The position numbers and the translations under genes are program-made. The notes beneath the pieces were generated by a model. That model did no database searches. It saw nothing but the letters and a program-made list of their open reading frames with translations, and was not told the origin of the DNA. Below, in pieces: positions 25,722-34,993 of a stretch of DNA of 64,000 bases. How positions within the stretch are numbered: the first letter of the stretch is position 1; each line of letters begins with the position of its first letter. Source of the DNA: Flavobacteriales bacterium UBA7430 (lineage in GTDB: Bacteria; Bacteroidota; Bacteroidia; Flavobacteriales; UBA7430); contig DLQO01000037.1 in assembly GCA_002478765.1 (NCBI GenBank), positions 18,169-82,168 of the forward strand, in the 5' to 3' direction.

Positions 25722-25790
25722 AGTGATAAAAAAAGTGCTAAAACTAACACCATAGAATTAGCCCCTGTTCTTGGATAATATTTTTAAAAT

Positions 25791-28259
25791 ATGAAAACAA
25801 GAATTTTTTCAAAAGTTTGTGGCTTAATGCTCTTTATGCCCCTACTAGGATTTTCTCAAAACAACATTACCGGAATCGTAAAAGGAATCGATGGAAGTTC
25901 CCTTTCTGGTGTTGAAGTAGAAATCCAACAAACGTATTTCACAACTTATACCGACCTTGAGGGTACTTTTGAATTTGGTAAATTGGATGCCGGGACGTAC
26001 AAACTGAGTTTTTCTTCTCTTGGTTATGTCCCTGCTTTTCAAATTGTTGAAATTGAAAATGGAAATCAACAAATTGGTATTGTTTTATCTAAGGAAGCAC
26101 AACTTCTTCAGGAAGTTACCGTTTCTGCAGTTCGCGCAAATCCAAATATTCCAACGACTTATTCTGAGGTCAATCTCAAGGAGATTGAGGAAAATAATTT
26201 TGGTCAAGACCTGCCCTACCTACTAAACACTTTGCCTTCAACCGTACTTACGTCTGATGCCGGAGCTGGAGTTGGTTATTCGGGTATTCGTATTCGAGGG
26301 GTGGACCCTACGAGAACCAATGTGACCATAAATGGTATTCCGGTTAATGACTCCGAATCTCATGGTGTTTATTGGGTAAATATGCCTGATTTTGCTTCGT
26401 CTTTAAATAACATTCAGGTTCAGAGGGGTGTTGGGACTTCGTCTAATGGAGCATCTGCTTTTGGTGCAAGCATCAATATGGAAACCAACAGTCTCAATAA
26501 AGAAGCGTATGGTGTTTTAGATAACTCCTTTGGTTCGTTCAATACCTTTAAAAACACGGTTAAGCTTGGTACAGGTCTTCTTAATGACAAGTTTATTGTA
26601 GATGCCAGACTGTCTAAGATTACCTCAGACGGTTATGTGGATCGTTCTGCATCGGAGCTTAAATCTTATTACCTCTCTGGTGTTTGGTTGGGAGAGAAAT
26701 CTAATCTTAGGGCAACCATCTTTAGTGGTATGGAAAAGACAGCACAAGCTTGGTACGGTACTCCAGAGTCTGTCATTAATGGAAGCCTGGAAGAAATAAC
26801 AGCATACGCTGATCGAAATTATATTTTTGGTGCTGATAGAGATAATCTTCTTAATTCAGGCCGTACGTACAATTACTATACTTACGATAATGAGATAGAT
26901 AATTATCAGCAAGACCACTATCAATTACATTTTAATCATGTATTTGATGACAATTTGAAGTTCAGTAGTGCTGCCCATTATACCAGAGGAAGAGGTTATT
27001 ATGAGCAGTATAAGGCTGATGAAGATTTTAAAGACTATGGTTTTGACACTCTATTCTTATCTCAAGACACCATAAGTACGACCGATTTGATTCGAAGAAA
27101 GTGGTTGGACAATCATTTTTATGGGGGAATCTTCTCTTTAGCCTATGCTAAGAATGGACTCGATTTAACCTTTGGTGGTGGAGCCAACCAATATGAAGGT
27201 GGGCATTTTGGTGAAGTGATTTGGTCAGAATATGCTTCTGATGGTGAAATTAGAGATCGTTATTACGATAATGACGCGAAGAAACAAGAAGCTCATTCCT
27301 ACTTGAAAGGTACTTACAAGACTGGCCCGTTGACTGTTTATGGTGATTTACAATACAGATACATTGACTATACATTTTTGGGGATTGATGAAATAGCTGG
27401 AGAGGTCAAAGATGTTCAGCAAACAAAGACTTTTAATTTCATCAACCCAAAGTTCGGTTTGATGTATGATTTTGACGAACGAAACAATGCCTATGCTTCT
27501 GTTGCTGTTGCGAATCGGGAGCCCGTTCGAAAAGACTTTAGAGAAAGTACTCCTCAAAATCAACCCAAGGTTGAAAACTTAGTAAATCTGGAAGCGGGAT
27601 ACCGTTATAAAGGACAAGACTTAATTGTGAATGCGAATGTGTACTACATGCACTACAAAGATCAATTGGTTTTGACCGGGCAGATCAATGATGTAGGAGA
27701 TTATACTCGAAGAAATGTGGATGTGAGTTACCGTTCTGGTATTGAATTAGAAGCAGGTTACCGTTTGTCGGATCAATTAAGTTTAACGGCAAATACAACG
27801 CTAAGCAATAATAAGATCAAAGAGTTTAATGAGTTTGTGGATAATTGGGACACCGGTTTGCAGGATACCATTGCGCACAATGATACAGATTTGTCATTTT
27901 CTCCTAATATCGTTGCGAATTTAGGTTTGACCTATGAACCTTTACATGATTTGAGTATCAATCTTTCAGGAAAGCATGTAGGTGACCAATATCTGGATAA
28001 TACGTCTACAGAAACGCAAAAACTGAATGACTACACAACACTTAATCTTCAGTTAAATTACACCTTAAAAATGGAGCTATTTGAAGAGGTGACTTTCGGT
28101 TTATTGGTCAATAACCTCTTGGATGAGACTTATGAAACGAATGGATACAATTGGGGCGGTACATACGAATATGAAGGTGTGGATGTGAGATCCGTTGAAA
28201 ACTTCTACTACCCTCAGGCGGGACGAAATTTCTTAGCAAGAATCGTTTTTAAACTCTAG
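25791..28259 (+). CDS. TonB-dependent receptor, probable thiamine uptake
   Basis: Outer-membrane receptor of 822 aa. A signal peptide (about 1-23, ending GFSQ) is followed by a carboxypeptidase-regulatory-like domain (about 24-100), then the plug with RIRGVDPTRTNVTINGIPVN near 165-184, then a long beta-barrel with alternating aromatic strands ending in ARIVFKL. Its leader carries a TPP riboswitch, so thiamine or a phosphorylated or precursor form is the likely ligand, as in the OMR class of Bacteroidota thiamine receptors. The PnuC-like carrier and kinase just upstream complete an uptake route. Confidence 0.92.
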   Translation: MKTRIFSKVCGLMLFMPLLGFSQNNITGIVKGIDGSSLSGVEVEIQQTYFTTYTDLEGTFEFGKLDAGTYKLSFSSLGYVPAFQIVEIENGNQQIGIVLSKEAQLLQEVTVSAVRANPNIPTTYSEVNLKEIEENNFGQDLPYLLNTLPSTVLTSDAGAGVGYSGIRIRGVDPTRTNVTINGIPVNDSESHGVYWVNMPDFASSLNNIQVQRGVGTSSNGASAFGASINMETNSLNKEAYGVLDNSFGSFNTFKNTVKLGTGLLNDKFIVDARLSKITSDGYVDRSASELKSYYLSGVWLGEKSNLRATIFSGMEKTAQAWYGTPESVINGSLEEITAYADRNYIFGADRDNLLNSGRTYNYYTYDNEIDNYQQDHYQLHFNHVFDDNLKFSSAAHYTRGRGYYEQYKADEDFKDYGFDTLFLSQDTISTTDLIRRKWLDNHFYGGIFSLAYAKNGLDLTFGGGANQYEGGHFGEVIWSEYASDGEIRDRYYDNDAKKQEAHSYLKGTYKTGPLTVYGDLQYRYIDYTFLGIDEIAGEVKDVQQTKTFNFINPKFGLMYDFDERNNAYASVAVANREPVRKDFRESTPQNQPKVENLVNLEAGYRYKGQDLIVNANVYYMHYKDQLVLTGQINDVGDYTRRNVDVSYRSGIELEAGYRLSDQLSLTANTTLSNNKIKEFNEFVDNWDTGLQDTIAHNDTDLSFSPNIVANLGLTYEPLHDLSINLSGKHVGDQYLDNTSTETQKLNDYTTLNLQLNYTLKMELFEEVTFGLLVNNLLDETYETNGYNWGGTYEYEGVDVRSVENFYYPQAGRNFLARIVFKL

Positions 28260-28297
28260 TTTTGTGAGTAGCAGATCATGTAGATTCTTAAATAAAA

Positions 28298-28325
28298 AGC
28301 CCACGCATCGAGTGGGCTTTTTTAT
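28298..28325 (+). terminator. Terminator of the TonB receptor gene
   Basis: AGCCCAC (28298-28304) pairs with GTGGGCT (28312-28318) across a seven-base loop, followed by a T-run. It lies 38 bases after the receptor stop. Confidence 0.9.
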
Positions 28326-28456
28326 TTGTTTCATTTATAGCCAATCATAGCAATAACCCCTTATGAAGATGTGAATTGATGTAATTTATAATTAATTATA
28401 TAATTTGTATTTTTATTAAAAAAAATAGAATCTACCACCCTGACTATTTCCAAATT

Positions 28457-31400
28457 ATGAGGTATTTAATTTTAACTCTTCTCACTCTTTTTACGGCAAC
28501 CTTTATACATGCTCAAAGCATAAGATTCAATGAAGTCGTCTCGTCGAATTCTATTCTTACTGACGAAGATGGAGATACGCCAGATTGGATTGAACTTTAT
28601 AATGATGGATCTCAAAATGTGAACCTTGAAAATTGGACTATTTCTGATGATGAAAAAGATTTATCAAAATGGAGCTTTCCCAGTGTAACGATTCCTGCAA
28701 ATGATTATTTACTCTTGTGGGCTTCAGATAAAGACCGCGATCAAATAACTTCAACAAGAACGCTTGTTAATCAAGGCGATGTTTGTAAATATTTGATTCC
28801 AAGTTCAGAACCAAATACAAATTGGACCCGTTTAAATTTTAATGATTCGAATTGGGATAATGGCGCTTCTGGTTTTGGTTACGCAGATGGTGATGATGCT
28901 ACCTCATTACCTAATGGAACCTTATCTGTATATCTAAGGAAGAATTTTAACATCAGCAGCGTTGACGAAGTAATTTCTTTAATTCTGGATATTGATTATG
29001 ACGATGCTTTTGTAGCTTACATCAACGGGGTTGAGGTTGCACGTGCGAACATCATTGGTGTGCCGCCTGCCTTTAATGCTTCTACAAATCAAGACCACGA
29101 AGCTCAAATGTATGGTGGGGGTCTACCGGATCGATTTACGATATCTGATTTTAGCTCGATTTTGGTTGAAGGTGAAAATGTTTTAGCCATTCAGGCTCAC
29201 AACATAAGTTCAGGCTCATCAGATTTTACAATCATCCCATTTTTATCCGCAATTTTTTCTGAACCCAACAATTTAGGAGTTGAACCGCCTGAAATTTTAA
29301 ACTTAAACGAAAAAAACACCTTTCATACAAATTTTAAAATTTCAAAGAATGCAGAAACCCTAACGCTTTCAGATAATTTAGGAAACATTATTGATCAATT
29401 ATTAATTGAAGGATTACCACCAGATGTATCAATTGGAGTGTCAAACACTTCTGGAAACATGGTTAATTATATAGAAACGACCCCCGCCGATCAAAATGCT
29501 GACGAAGAATTCTTGGGAACAGTTCAAAATGAGCTTGTTTTTTCTGAAAATGGAGGTTTTAAAGATGCCCCTGTAAATCTTTCTCTTTCAGGAAATGATT
29601 TTTCTCAGCTAATTCGTTACACGACAGATGGAAGTGCCCCTAACGCATTGTCACAGATTTATACATCTCCGATTCAAATTTCAACCAATCTAAGCGTTAG
29701 AGCCCAAATATATTCAGATAATTATCTGCCCTCACCAGTTTTCACTGAGTCCTACATTTTTGATTCTAATCATGAGATTGATGTTTTGCTGTTAAGTGTT
29801 GATCCGATTGATTTTTTTGACGAAGATTCTGGAATTTATGTTTTTGGTCCCGAGGGAACTTATCAGACCGACGTACCTTATTTTGGTGCAAATTTCTGGG
29901 AAGATTGGGAGCGTCCAGTTCACTTTTCGTTTTATGAAAATGACAATGATGAATTTGTTGAGTTTAATGCAGGAGTTAAGATTTTTGGAGGCTGGAGTAG
30001 GGGTCAAAACAGTCAACGCTCACTTTCATTTTTTGCAAGGGGACAATACGGCGATTCAAAATTTGAACACTCTTTTTTTGATAACGTAGCTTACAACGAC
30101 TTTGAGGCGTTTACCCTTAGGAATTCTGGTCAAGATTGGATGAGGTCGAGCATGAAGGATATCATGATCACCAGCCTAATGCGCGGGTCGGATTTGGATT
30201 TTCAAGACCACAATCCTGTTGCCACATACATTAATGGAGCCTATTGGGGAATGTACAACATGCGTGAAAAGATTAACGAGCATATGTTGGCCTCTAAACA
30301 CAATGTTGATGCTGAAAGTATTACACTTTTGACCAATAATGCAGAAGTTATAGAGGGGAGTAATGATGAATATAATGAGCTAATCGCCTACATTGAAAAT
30401 ACAGATTTATCAGAGGATTCTAATTTTGAATTCATCAAGGATAGAATAGATCTTAAAAATTACACACTTTACCAAGCAACGAATATATTTATAAACAATC
30501 AGGATTGGCCAGGAAACAATATTAAGTTTTGGAAACACCCAGACACCAAATGGCGTTGGATTATGTACGATACTGATTTTGGTTTTGGGCCGTTTTGGAA
30601 TATTTCCAACCATTATGATAACACCCTTAGCTTCGCTTTAAATCCCAATGGGCCAGGATGGCCAAACCCACCTTGGTCAACGTTATTATTTAGAAAGCTG
30701 ATTGCAAATAATGGGTTTAGAAATCAGTTCATTAATCGCTATGCTGATGAATTAAATACTCGGTTTTTACCAGACAATGTGATCAATCATATTGATCAAA
30801 TTTACTCAACGATTGAACCCGAAGTGCTTACGCATTACACTCGCTGGAAAGATGATCCTTTGTTAGGTTATGAAATAACCGACATCAACGCGCATGTTGA
30901 TTATTATGTAACCAACATGAAAAGTTTTGGGACTAACAGGCATCCCATTGCTAAAGAACATATCAAGCAGCAATTTAATCTCCCAAACTTCCATCCACTT
31001 GCCATTACAAACCCTGACATCAAACAAGGTTTCGTTGAGGTTAATGAAAATCTGAATATTCAAGATGAAACCTGGACGGGTGATTATTTTGAAACCGTAC
31101 CTGTAAAGTTAATGGCAACAGCAGCGTTTGGATACGAATTTTCTCATTGGAGCGGGGACTTATATTCCATCGATAAAACCATAGAAGTATTACTTACGGA
31201 ATCTTTTGAAGTCATTCCCAATTTCACTCCCACAGAAACAACATATCCTCTTGTAATTAACGAGATCAATTACAAATCTATTGCCACATTTGACGCAGAC
31301 GATTGGATTGAACTCTATAACCCAAATACATCTTCAATAGACGTTTCTAACTGGCAAATAAAAGATGATGACGATACGCATGTTTTTGTAATTCCTGATG

Positions 31401-32233
31401 GAACGAAAATTGATGCGGAAGGCTACCTTGTGATTGTTAAAAAAGAAACTGATTTCAGGTCTGTTTTACCAGGTATTCCGTATGTAGGAGATTTGAACTT
31501 TGGTTATGGAGGCTCCGATGCTGTTCGGCTTTATAATCAAAATGGAACCTTACAAGACATTGTAGACTATCAATCTGTAAATCCTTGGCCAATCTGTGCA
31601 GACGAAACAGGTTACACATTAGAATTAGTTTCACCCGACTTAGACAACGATTTGCCCGAAAGTTGGGCTTGTATCAATGTGAATGGAAGTCCTAATGCTG
31701 CAAACGATCAGGGTTTCGATCAGCTCAGTCCCACGAGACAGATGATTGCTATTCCAATTGGTTGGTCTATGTTTTCTACCTACATGATTGCAGAAGACAT
31801 GGATCTGGCATCTGTAGTATCTCCAATAGTTGATGATGTAATCATCATTAAGGACTTCAATGGGGCTGCTTATTTGAAAGAGTGGAACTTTAATGGTGTG
31901 GGTGATCTTCAAGTGGGTCAAGGCTACCAGATAAAAACTACTACTGAAGCATCTCTAGAGATATTTGGAGATTACGCCATCCCAAATGATTATCCAATAA
32001 CATTAAGTCCGGGCTGGAATTTGATAGGTTACTTAAAATTGGGGCCATCTGATGCTGCATCTGTATTCTCAGACATTAATGACTTAGGAAACTTAGTGAT
32101 TGTTAAAGATTATTCAGGTTCTGCATATCTTCCGTCAATGGGCTTTAATGGTATTGGTGATATGCATCCGAGTCGCGGGTATCAAATAAAGGTTTTAAAT
32201 GAAGATGTTCTGAAATATTTACCAAATGATTAA
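28457..32233 (+). CDS. Secreted CotH-kinase protein with lamin-tail domains
   Basis: Very large secreted protein (1258 aa, signal peptide about 1-19). In order: a lamin-tail domain (about 21-95, DWIELYNDG), a galactose-binding-like jelly roll (about 108-270), a chitobiase C-terminal-like domain (about 370-440, RYTTDGSAPN), a CotH kinase domain (about 440-830) with NMREKINEHM and YDTDFGFG near 704 as the catalytic DxD/DFG-like site, an InlB-type repeat (about 893-925), a second lamin-tail domain (about 932-1060, DWIELYNP), and two copies of a GW...GYQIK module (1102-1256). CotH proteins are atypical protein kinases of spore coats and surfaces. The substrate is unknown, and no classical T9SS tail is seen. 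Confidence 0.88.
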   Translation: MRYLILTLLTLFTATFIHAQSIRFNEVVSSNSILTDEDGDTPDWIELYNDGSQNVNLENWTISDDEKDLSKWSFPSVTIPANDYLLLWASDKDRDQITSTRTLVNQGDVCKYLIPSSEPNTNWTRLNFNDSNWDNGASGFGYADGDDATSLPNGTLSVYLRKNFNISSVDEVISLILDIDYDDAFVAYINGVEVARANIIGVPPAFNASTNQDHEAQMYGGGLPDRFTISDFSSILVEGENVLAIQAHNISSGSSDFTIIPFLSAIFSEPNNLGVEPPEILNLNEKNTFHTNFKISKNAETLTLSDNLGNIIDQLLIEGLPPDVSIGVSNTSGNMVNYIETTPADQNADEEFLGTVQNELVFSENGGFKDAPVNLSLSGNDFSQLIRYTTDGSAPNALSQIYTSPIQISTNLSVRAQIYSDNYLPSPVFTESYIFDSNHEIDVLLLSVDPIDFFDEDSGIYVFGPEGTYQTDVPYFGANFWEDWERPVHFSFYENDNDEFVEFNAGVKIFGGWSRGQNSQRSLSFFARGQYGDSKFEHSFFDNVAYNDFEAFTLRNSGQDWMRSSMKDIMITSLMRGSDLDFQDHNPVATYINGAYWGMYNMREKINEHMLASKHNVDAESITLLTNNAEVIEGSNDEYNELIAYIENTDLSEDSNFEFIKDRIDLKNYTLYQATNIFINNQDWPGNNIKFWKHPDTKWRWIMYDTDFGFGPFWNISNHYDNTLSFALNPNGPGWPNPPWSTLLFRKLIANNGFRNQFINRYADELNTRFLPDNVINHIDQIYSTIEPEVLTHYTRWKDDPLLGYEITDINAHVDYYVTNMKSFGTNRHPIAKEHIKQQFNLPNFHPLAITNPDIKQGFVEVNENLNIQDETWTGDYFETVPVKLMATAAFGYEFSHWSGDLYSIDKTIEVLLTESFEVIPNFTPTETTYPLVINEINYKSIATFDADDWIELYNPNTSSIDVSNWQIKDDDDTHVFVIPDGTKIDAEGYLVIVKKETDFRSVLPGIPYVGDLNFGYGGSDAVRLYNQNGTLQDIVDYQSVNPWPICADETGYTLELVSPDLDNDLPESWACINVNGSPNAANDQGFDQLSPTRQMIAIPIGWSMFSTYMIAEDMDLASVVSPIVDDVIIIKDFNGAAYLKEWNFNGVGDLQVGQGYQIKTTTEASLEIFGDYAIPNDYPITLSPGWNLIGYLKLGPSDAASVFSDINDLGNLVIVKDYSGSAYLPSMGFNGIGDMHPSRGYQIKVLNEDVLKYLPND

Positions 32234-32468
32234 TCGTATGAGTTTGGATATTTGGTATTGAAAGGGTAAAGACTGTGTTGAAAAAGCACCAATTTATATG
32301 TAACACTTCATGGCATTAAATACATGTGATTGTTTGAGATCATCAAGGTAGCCTTGTGTTAAATTGTCATGTTTAATACTTCATCTATTTAATAATAGAA
32401 CATGGAACAATACTTTTTTGAAATTATCGGTTTGAACTTTTTCAAAAAAAATGATTTTTTCGAACTTA
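32234..32468. other. Intergenic gap between converging genes
   Basis: AT-rich, with no open frame I trust and no strong GC-stem terminator. Only weak A/T pairing is seen near 32440-32460. Confidence 0.5.
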
Positions 32469-33143
32469 TTAATTTTCGAATAATTTTAAAACTACTTTCT
32501 TATAACTTTTACCAATAGGTATTTTGGTCTTACCTACCTCCAGCTGGTTGCCCCATATAGAGTCTATGAATTTGGTATTTACAATGAATGATTTATGAAC
32601 TCTTTTGAAACTTGATGGTAAAATCTCTTCAAGTTTTTTTAATGATTCGAGGGTAATTAATTTTTTCTCTTTGGTGTAAATAGTCACATATTCCCTTAAA
32701 CCTTCAATGTATAATATATCGTTGAATTTTATCCTATGAACTTTGTGATCAGCTTTTATATGTATGTGAGTATTTGAGGTTTTTTTTGGAGATCGAAGGC
32801 TTACCTTTTGAATTGCCTTTAAAAATCGATTGTATGCAATTGGTTTTAACAGATAGTCAACTGCATCTAGTTCAAATCCATCTATCGCGTAGTTATTATA
32901 TGCTGTGGTGAAAATGATATTTGGACTATCTATCAGTGTTTTAGCGAAATCAACACCACTTAAGTCAGGCATTTGGATGTCTAAAAAGAGAATGTCAATT
33001 TTCTCTTTGCTCATCACTGCCATGGCTTCTTGAGTGTTTTTGCATAATCCAACCACCTCTAATCCTGGCGTTTTATTACAGTACATTTCAATTAGCTCCC
33101 GGGCTAACTGTTCGTCATCTACAATTAGGCATCGAAATTTCAT
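32469..33143 (-). CDS. LytTR-family response regulator
   Basis: Two-component response regulator. The receiver domain (about 1-120) has the acidic pair at DD9-10, the phospho-acceptor Asp55 in LFLDIQMPD and the lysine in LLKPI. A LytTR DNA-binding domain follows (about 130-224), with FKRVHKSFIVN. It is cotranscribed with the adjoining LytS-type kinase through an ATGA overlap of four bases. The regulator is intact, but its kinase has lost its sensor part (see the neighbouring entry), so it may no longer receive its original signal. Confidence 0.92.
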   Translation of the reverse strand: MKFRCLIVDDEQLARELIEMYCNKTPGLEVVGLCKNTQEAMAVMSKEKIDILFLDIQMPDLSGVDFAKTLIDSPNIIFTTAYNNYAIDGFELDAVDYLLKPIAYNRFLKAIQKVSLRSPKKTSNTHIHIKADHKVHRIKFNDILYIEGLREYVTIYTKEKKLITLESLKKLEEILPSSFKRVHKSFIVNTKFIDSIWGNQLEVGKTKIPIGKSYKKVVLKLFEN

Positions 33144-33853
33144 ACCAATTCAATTTCAAGTGAAACATGGTATTTATCTTCCGATTTAATCACATTTAAT
33201 ACATGTTTATTAGGGTATATTAAATCCAATCTACGTTTTACATTTTCGAGGCCTACTCCTGATATATGGTTTTTTTGTTCTTCTTTCGATACGGAATTTT
33301 CGATGACCAAAGTAATTCGGGTTTCATGACAAGATGAGGAGATATGAATAAACCCATCTTGCTTGTCCTCAACGTTACTGTGTTTAAATGCATTTTCCAC
33401 AAAGGGAATGAGAATTAAAGGTGCAATTTGTAAATCTGATTGACATGGCTTTAGATCGACTTTGACATTCGTTCGATCTTCATCTTTGAGTAGACTTAAG
33501 TCTATGAACTGACTTAAATAATCTAATTCTTGCGATAGATTCACAATTTTCCTCTCAGAATCGTAAAGTACATACCTCAATAAGTCAGACAAGCGAAGTA
33601 TTGCATCAGGAGTTTTATCTGATTTTAGCTGAGCCAAGGTGTAAATGTTATTGAGATTATTGAACATAAAATGAGGATTAATCTGTGACCGAAGAAACTT
33701 AGATTCAGCTTCATGTCTTGCAATTTTCGCCTCTGCCTCGGCTTGTTCTCTTTTACGCCTGATCGTTGAGAAGGTAATAATCGTACTTAAGAAAATATCA
33801 ACCCAGATTTTGAAGATATACCGGTTGTTGAAGGATATCTTTTTGCTGGTCAA
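33140..33853 (-). pseudogene. LytS-type sensor histidine kinase, 5'-truncated
   Basis: Histidine kinase of the PF06580 (LytS/YehU) type. The kinase core is complete: SQINPHFMFNNLNNIY (H-box), ENAFKHSN (N-box) and GVGLENVKRRL (G-box). Such kinases normally start with about four membrane helices before the RRKREQAEAEA coiled linker. Here only about 16 credible residues precede the linker. The frame then runs into DNA that encodes a DUF4249-like protein on the other strand and stops at a TAG at 33857-33859. The only start is a TTG at 33853. I infer loss of the sensor domain by deletion; residual soluble expression cannot be excluded. Confidence 0.7.
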
Positions 33854-34522
33854 CCACTAGAAATTAAAATTTCACGGCAGGTTCTTTACTCAAACAATGC
33901 GGTAAATTCGTCAGATAATTTAGATTCGTTATCTGTGAGAGTTTTTGATGGAAATTTCTATTATGACCTTATTTCAATAGGTGATGGTAAATATACACAC
34001 TCTAATATTGATATTACTGAATATAGTACTTTTGAACTTGAATTCTTCTACAACAATTTGCTAGTTTCATCCATAACAACTGTGCCTGAAAAACCAGTGA
34101 ACTTATATTTATCTGATTCTATTGTTAAAGTTAGCGATGATGTCTTTACAGGCAATGATCCCGATGCATTAGAACTTTCCTGGGATAATACAGATGGCTC
34201 ATACTACTTTTTATTGATAGAAAACATGGAGTCAAACCCTACTTCAATTTATGATAACAGCAATGTGTCATCTATTAATCAATCGTTTAATTTAGCGCCA
34301 ACTCAATCAGATTATTATTCAATGAATACTAGGCGTTTTTCATATTATGGTAAACATCGAATCATATTATTTCATATAAATCCTGATTTAGCAGTACTTT
34401 ATGAAGATAGTGATGACACTTCACAAAATATTACGAACCCACCGACTGAGCTTGAAAATGCGTTTGGAATATTTACCGGTATAAATGCTGACACATTATA
34501 CGTAAATGTTAAGCCTCATTAA
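33791..34522 (+). pseudogene. DUF4249-like lipoprotein gene, 5'-truncated
   Basis: The frame is open from 33791 (after a stop at 33788-33790) to the TAA at 34520-34522, but has no plausible start or signal peptide. A GTG at 33935 would begin mid-domain. The remaining 243 codons resemble the DUF4249 family of outer-membrane lipoproteins: PVVEGYLFAGQPLEIKISRQ near the left end and SITTVPEKPVN about 80 codons later. The lipobox part is missing. Its 5' end abuts, head-to-head, the truncated histidine kinase. Family assignment is by pattern recognition and is tentative. Confidence 0.55.
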
Positions 34523-34813
34523 AATGAAAATGCTCAACCTAAAGAAAAGTCACAATAGTTATCTAGAAAAATAATATTTGTTTGGTTTATGTGTTGCTCA
34601 TTCCCAACAACAAACCAATTTAATCAAAACTAAATTTGTTATAATCATCAAATCTCAATAAGACATAGTCTTTTTAGGATTTAGGTCAATAAATGAAAAT
34701 TCAAAATTTAGTATTTCCGTCTGGATTTGTTCAAGACAGTCAAATGATAAATTCGTATCAGAAGCTTGAATTCTGTCTTTTCTTGTATGTGAAATAGTAA
34801 ATAAGTTGAGGGG
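34523..34813. other. AT-rich gap, no gene seen
   Basis: Between the DUF4249-like remnant and the tRNA terminator I see no supported gene. Short open frames here have no recognisable domain. Confidence 0.5.
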
Positions 34814-34856
34814 AATAAAAAAAACGGAGATTTGGTTTTTGTTAACCAATTCTCCG
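34814..34856 (-). terminator. Terminator of the tRNA-Arg gene
   Basis: CGGAGA...TCTCCG and TTGGTT...AACCAA form a 12-base-pair stem interrupted by one T-T mismatch (34825-34856). On the minus strand it is followed by a run of eight T. It begins seven bases after the tRNA 3' end. Confidence 0.9.
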
Positions 34857-34862
34857 CTTGAG

Positions 34863-34936
34863 TGACCCCGGCAAGATTCGAACCTGCAACCGTCACATTC
34901 GTAGTGTGATACTCTATCCAGTTGAGCTACGGGGCC
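34863..34936 (-). tRNA. tRNA-Arg (anticodon ACG)
   Basis: A 74-nucleotide cloverleaf. The acceptor stem is GGCCCCG paired with CGGGGTC, the anticodon stem is TCACA/TGTGA with loop CTACGAA (anticodon ACG, decoding CGU and, after A34 deamination, CGC/CGA), and the T arm is GGTTCGAATC. CCA is not encoded. A TATATTTG box (34952-34959) precedes it and a terminator follows. Confidence 0.96.
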
Positions 34937-34951
34937 ATTTTAATACGGATG

Positions 34952-34959
34952 CAAATATA
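34952..34959 (-). promoter_or_regulatory. -7 box of the tRNA-Arg gene
   Basis: Minus-strand TATATTTG matches TAnnTTTG and ends 15 bases before the tRNA 5' end. Confidence 0.45.
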
Positions 34960-34993
34960 GGAAAGCTTTTGAAATTTACAGGGTAAGTAAAAT

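Noticed and set aside
33935..34522. Reading the DUF4249-like frame as an intact gene with a GTG start
   Set aside because: The GTG falls inside the conserved part and would leave no signal peptide or lipobox; upstream in-frame codons are clearly homologous.
34655..34896. Two short minus-strand frames between the DUF4249-like remnant and the tRNA
   Set aside because: They overlap the tRNA or its terminator and show no domain or promoter.
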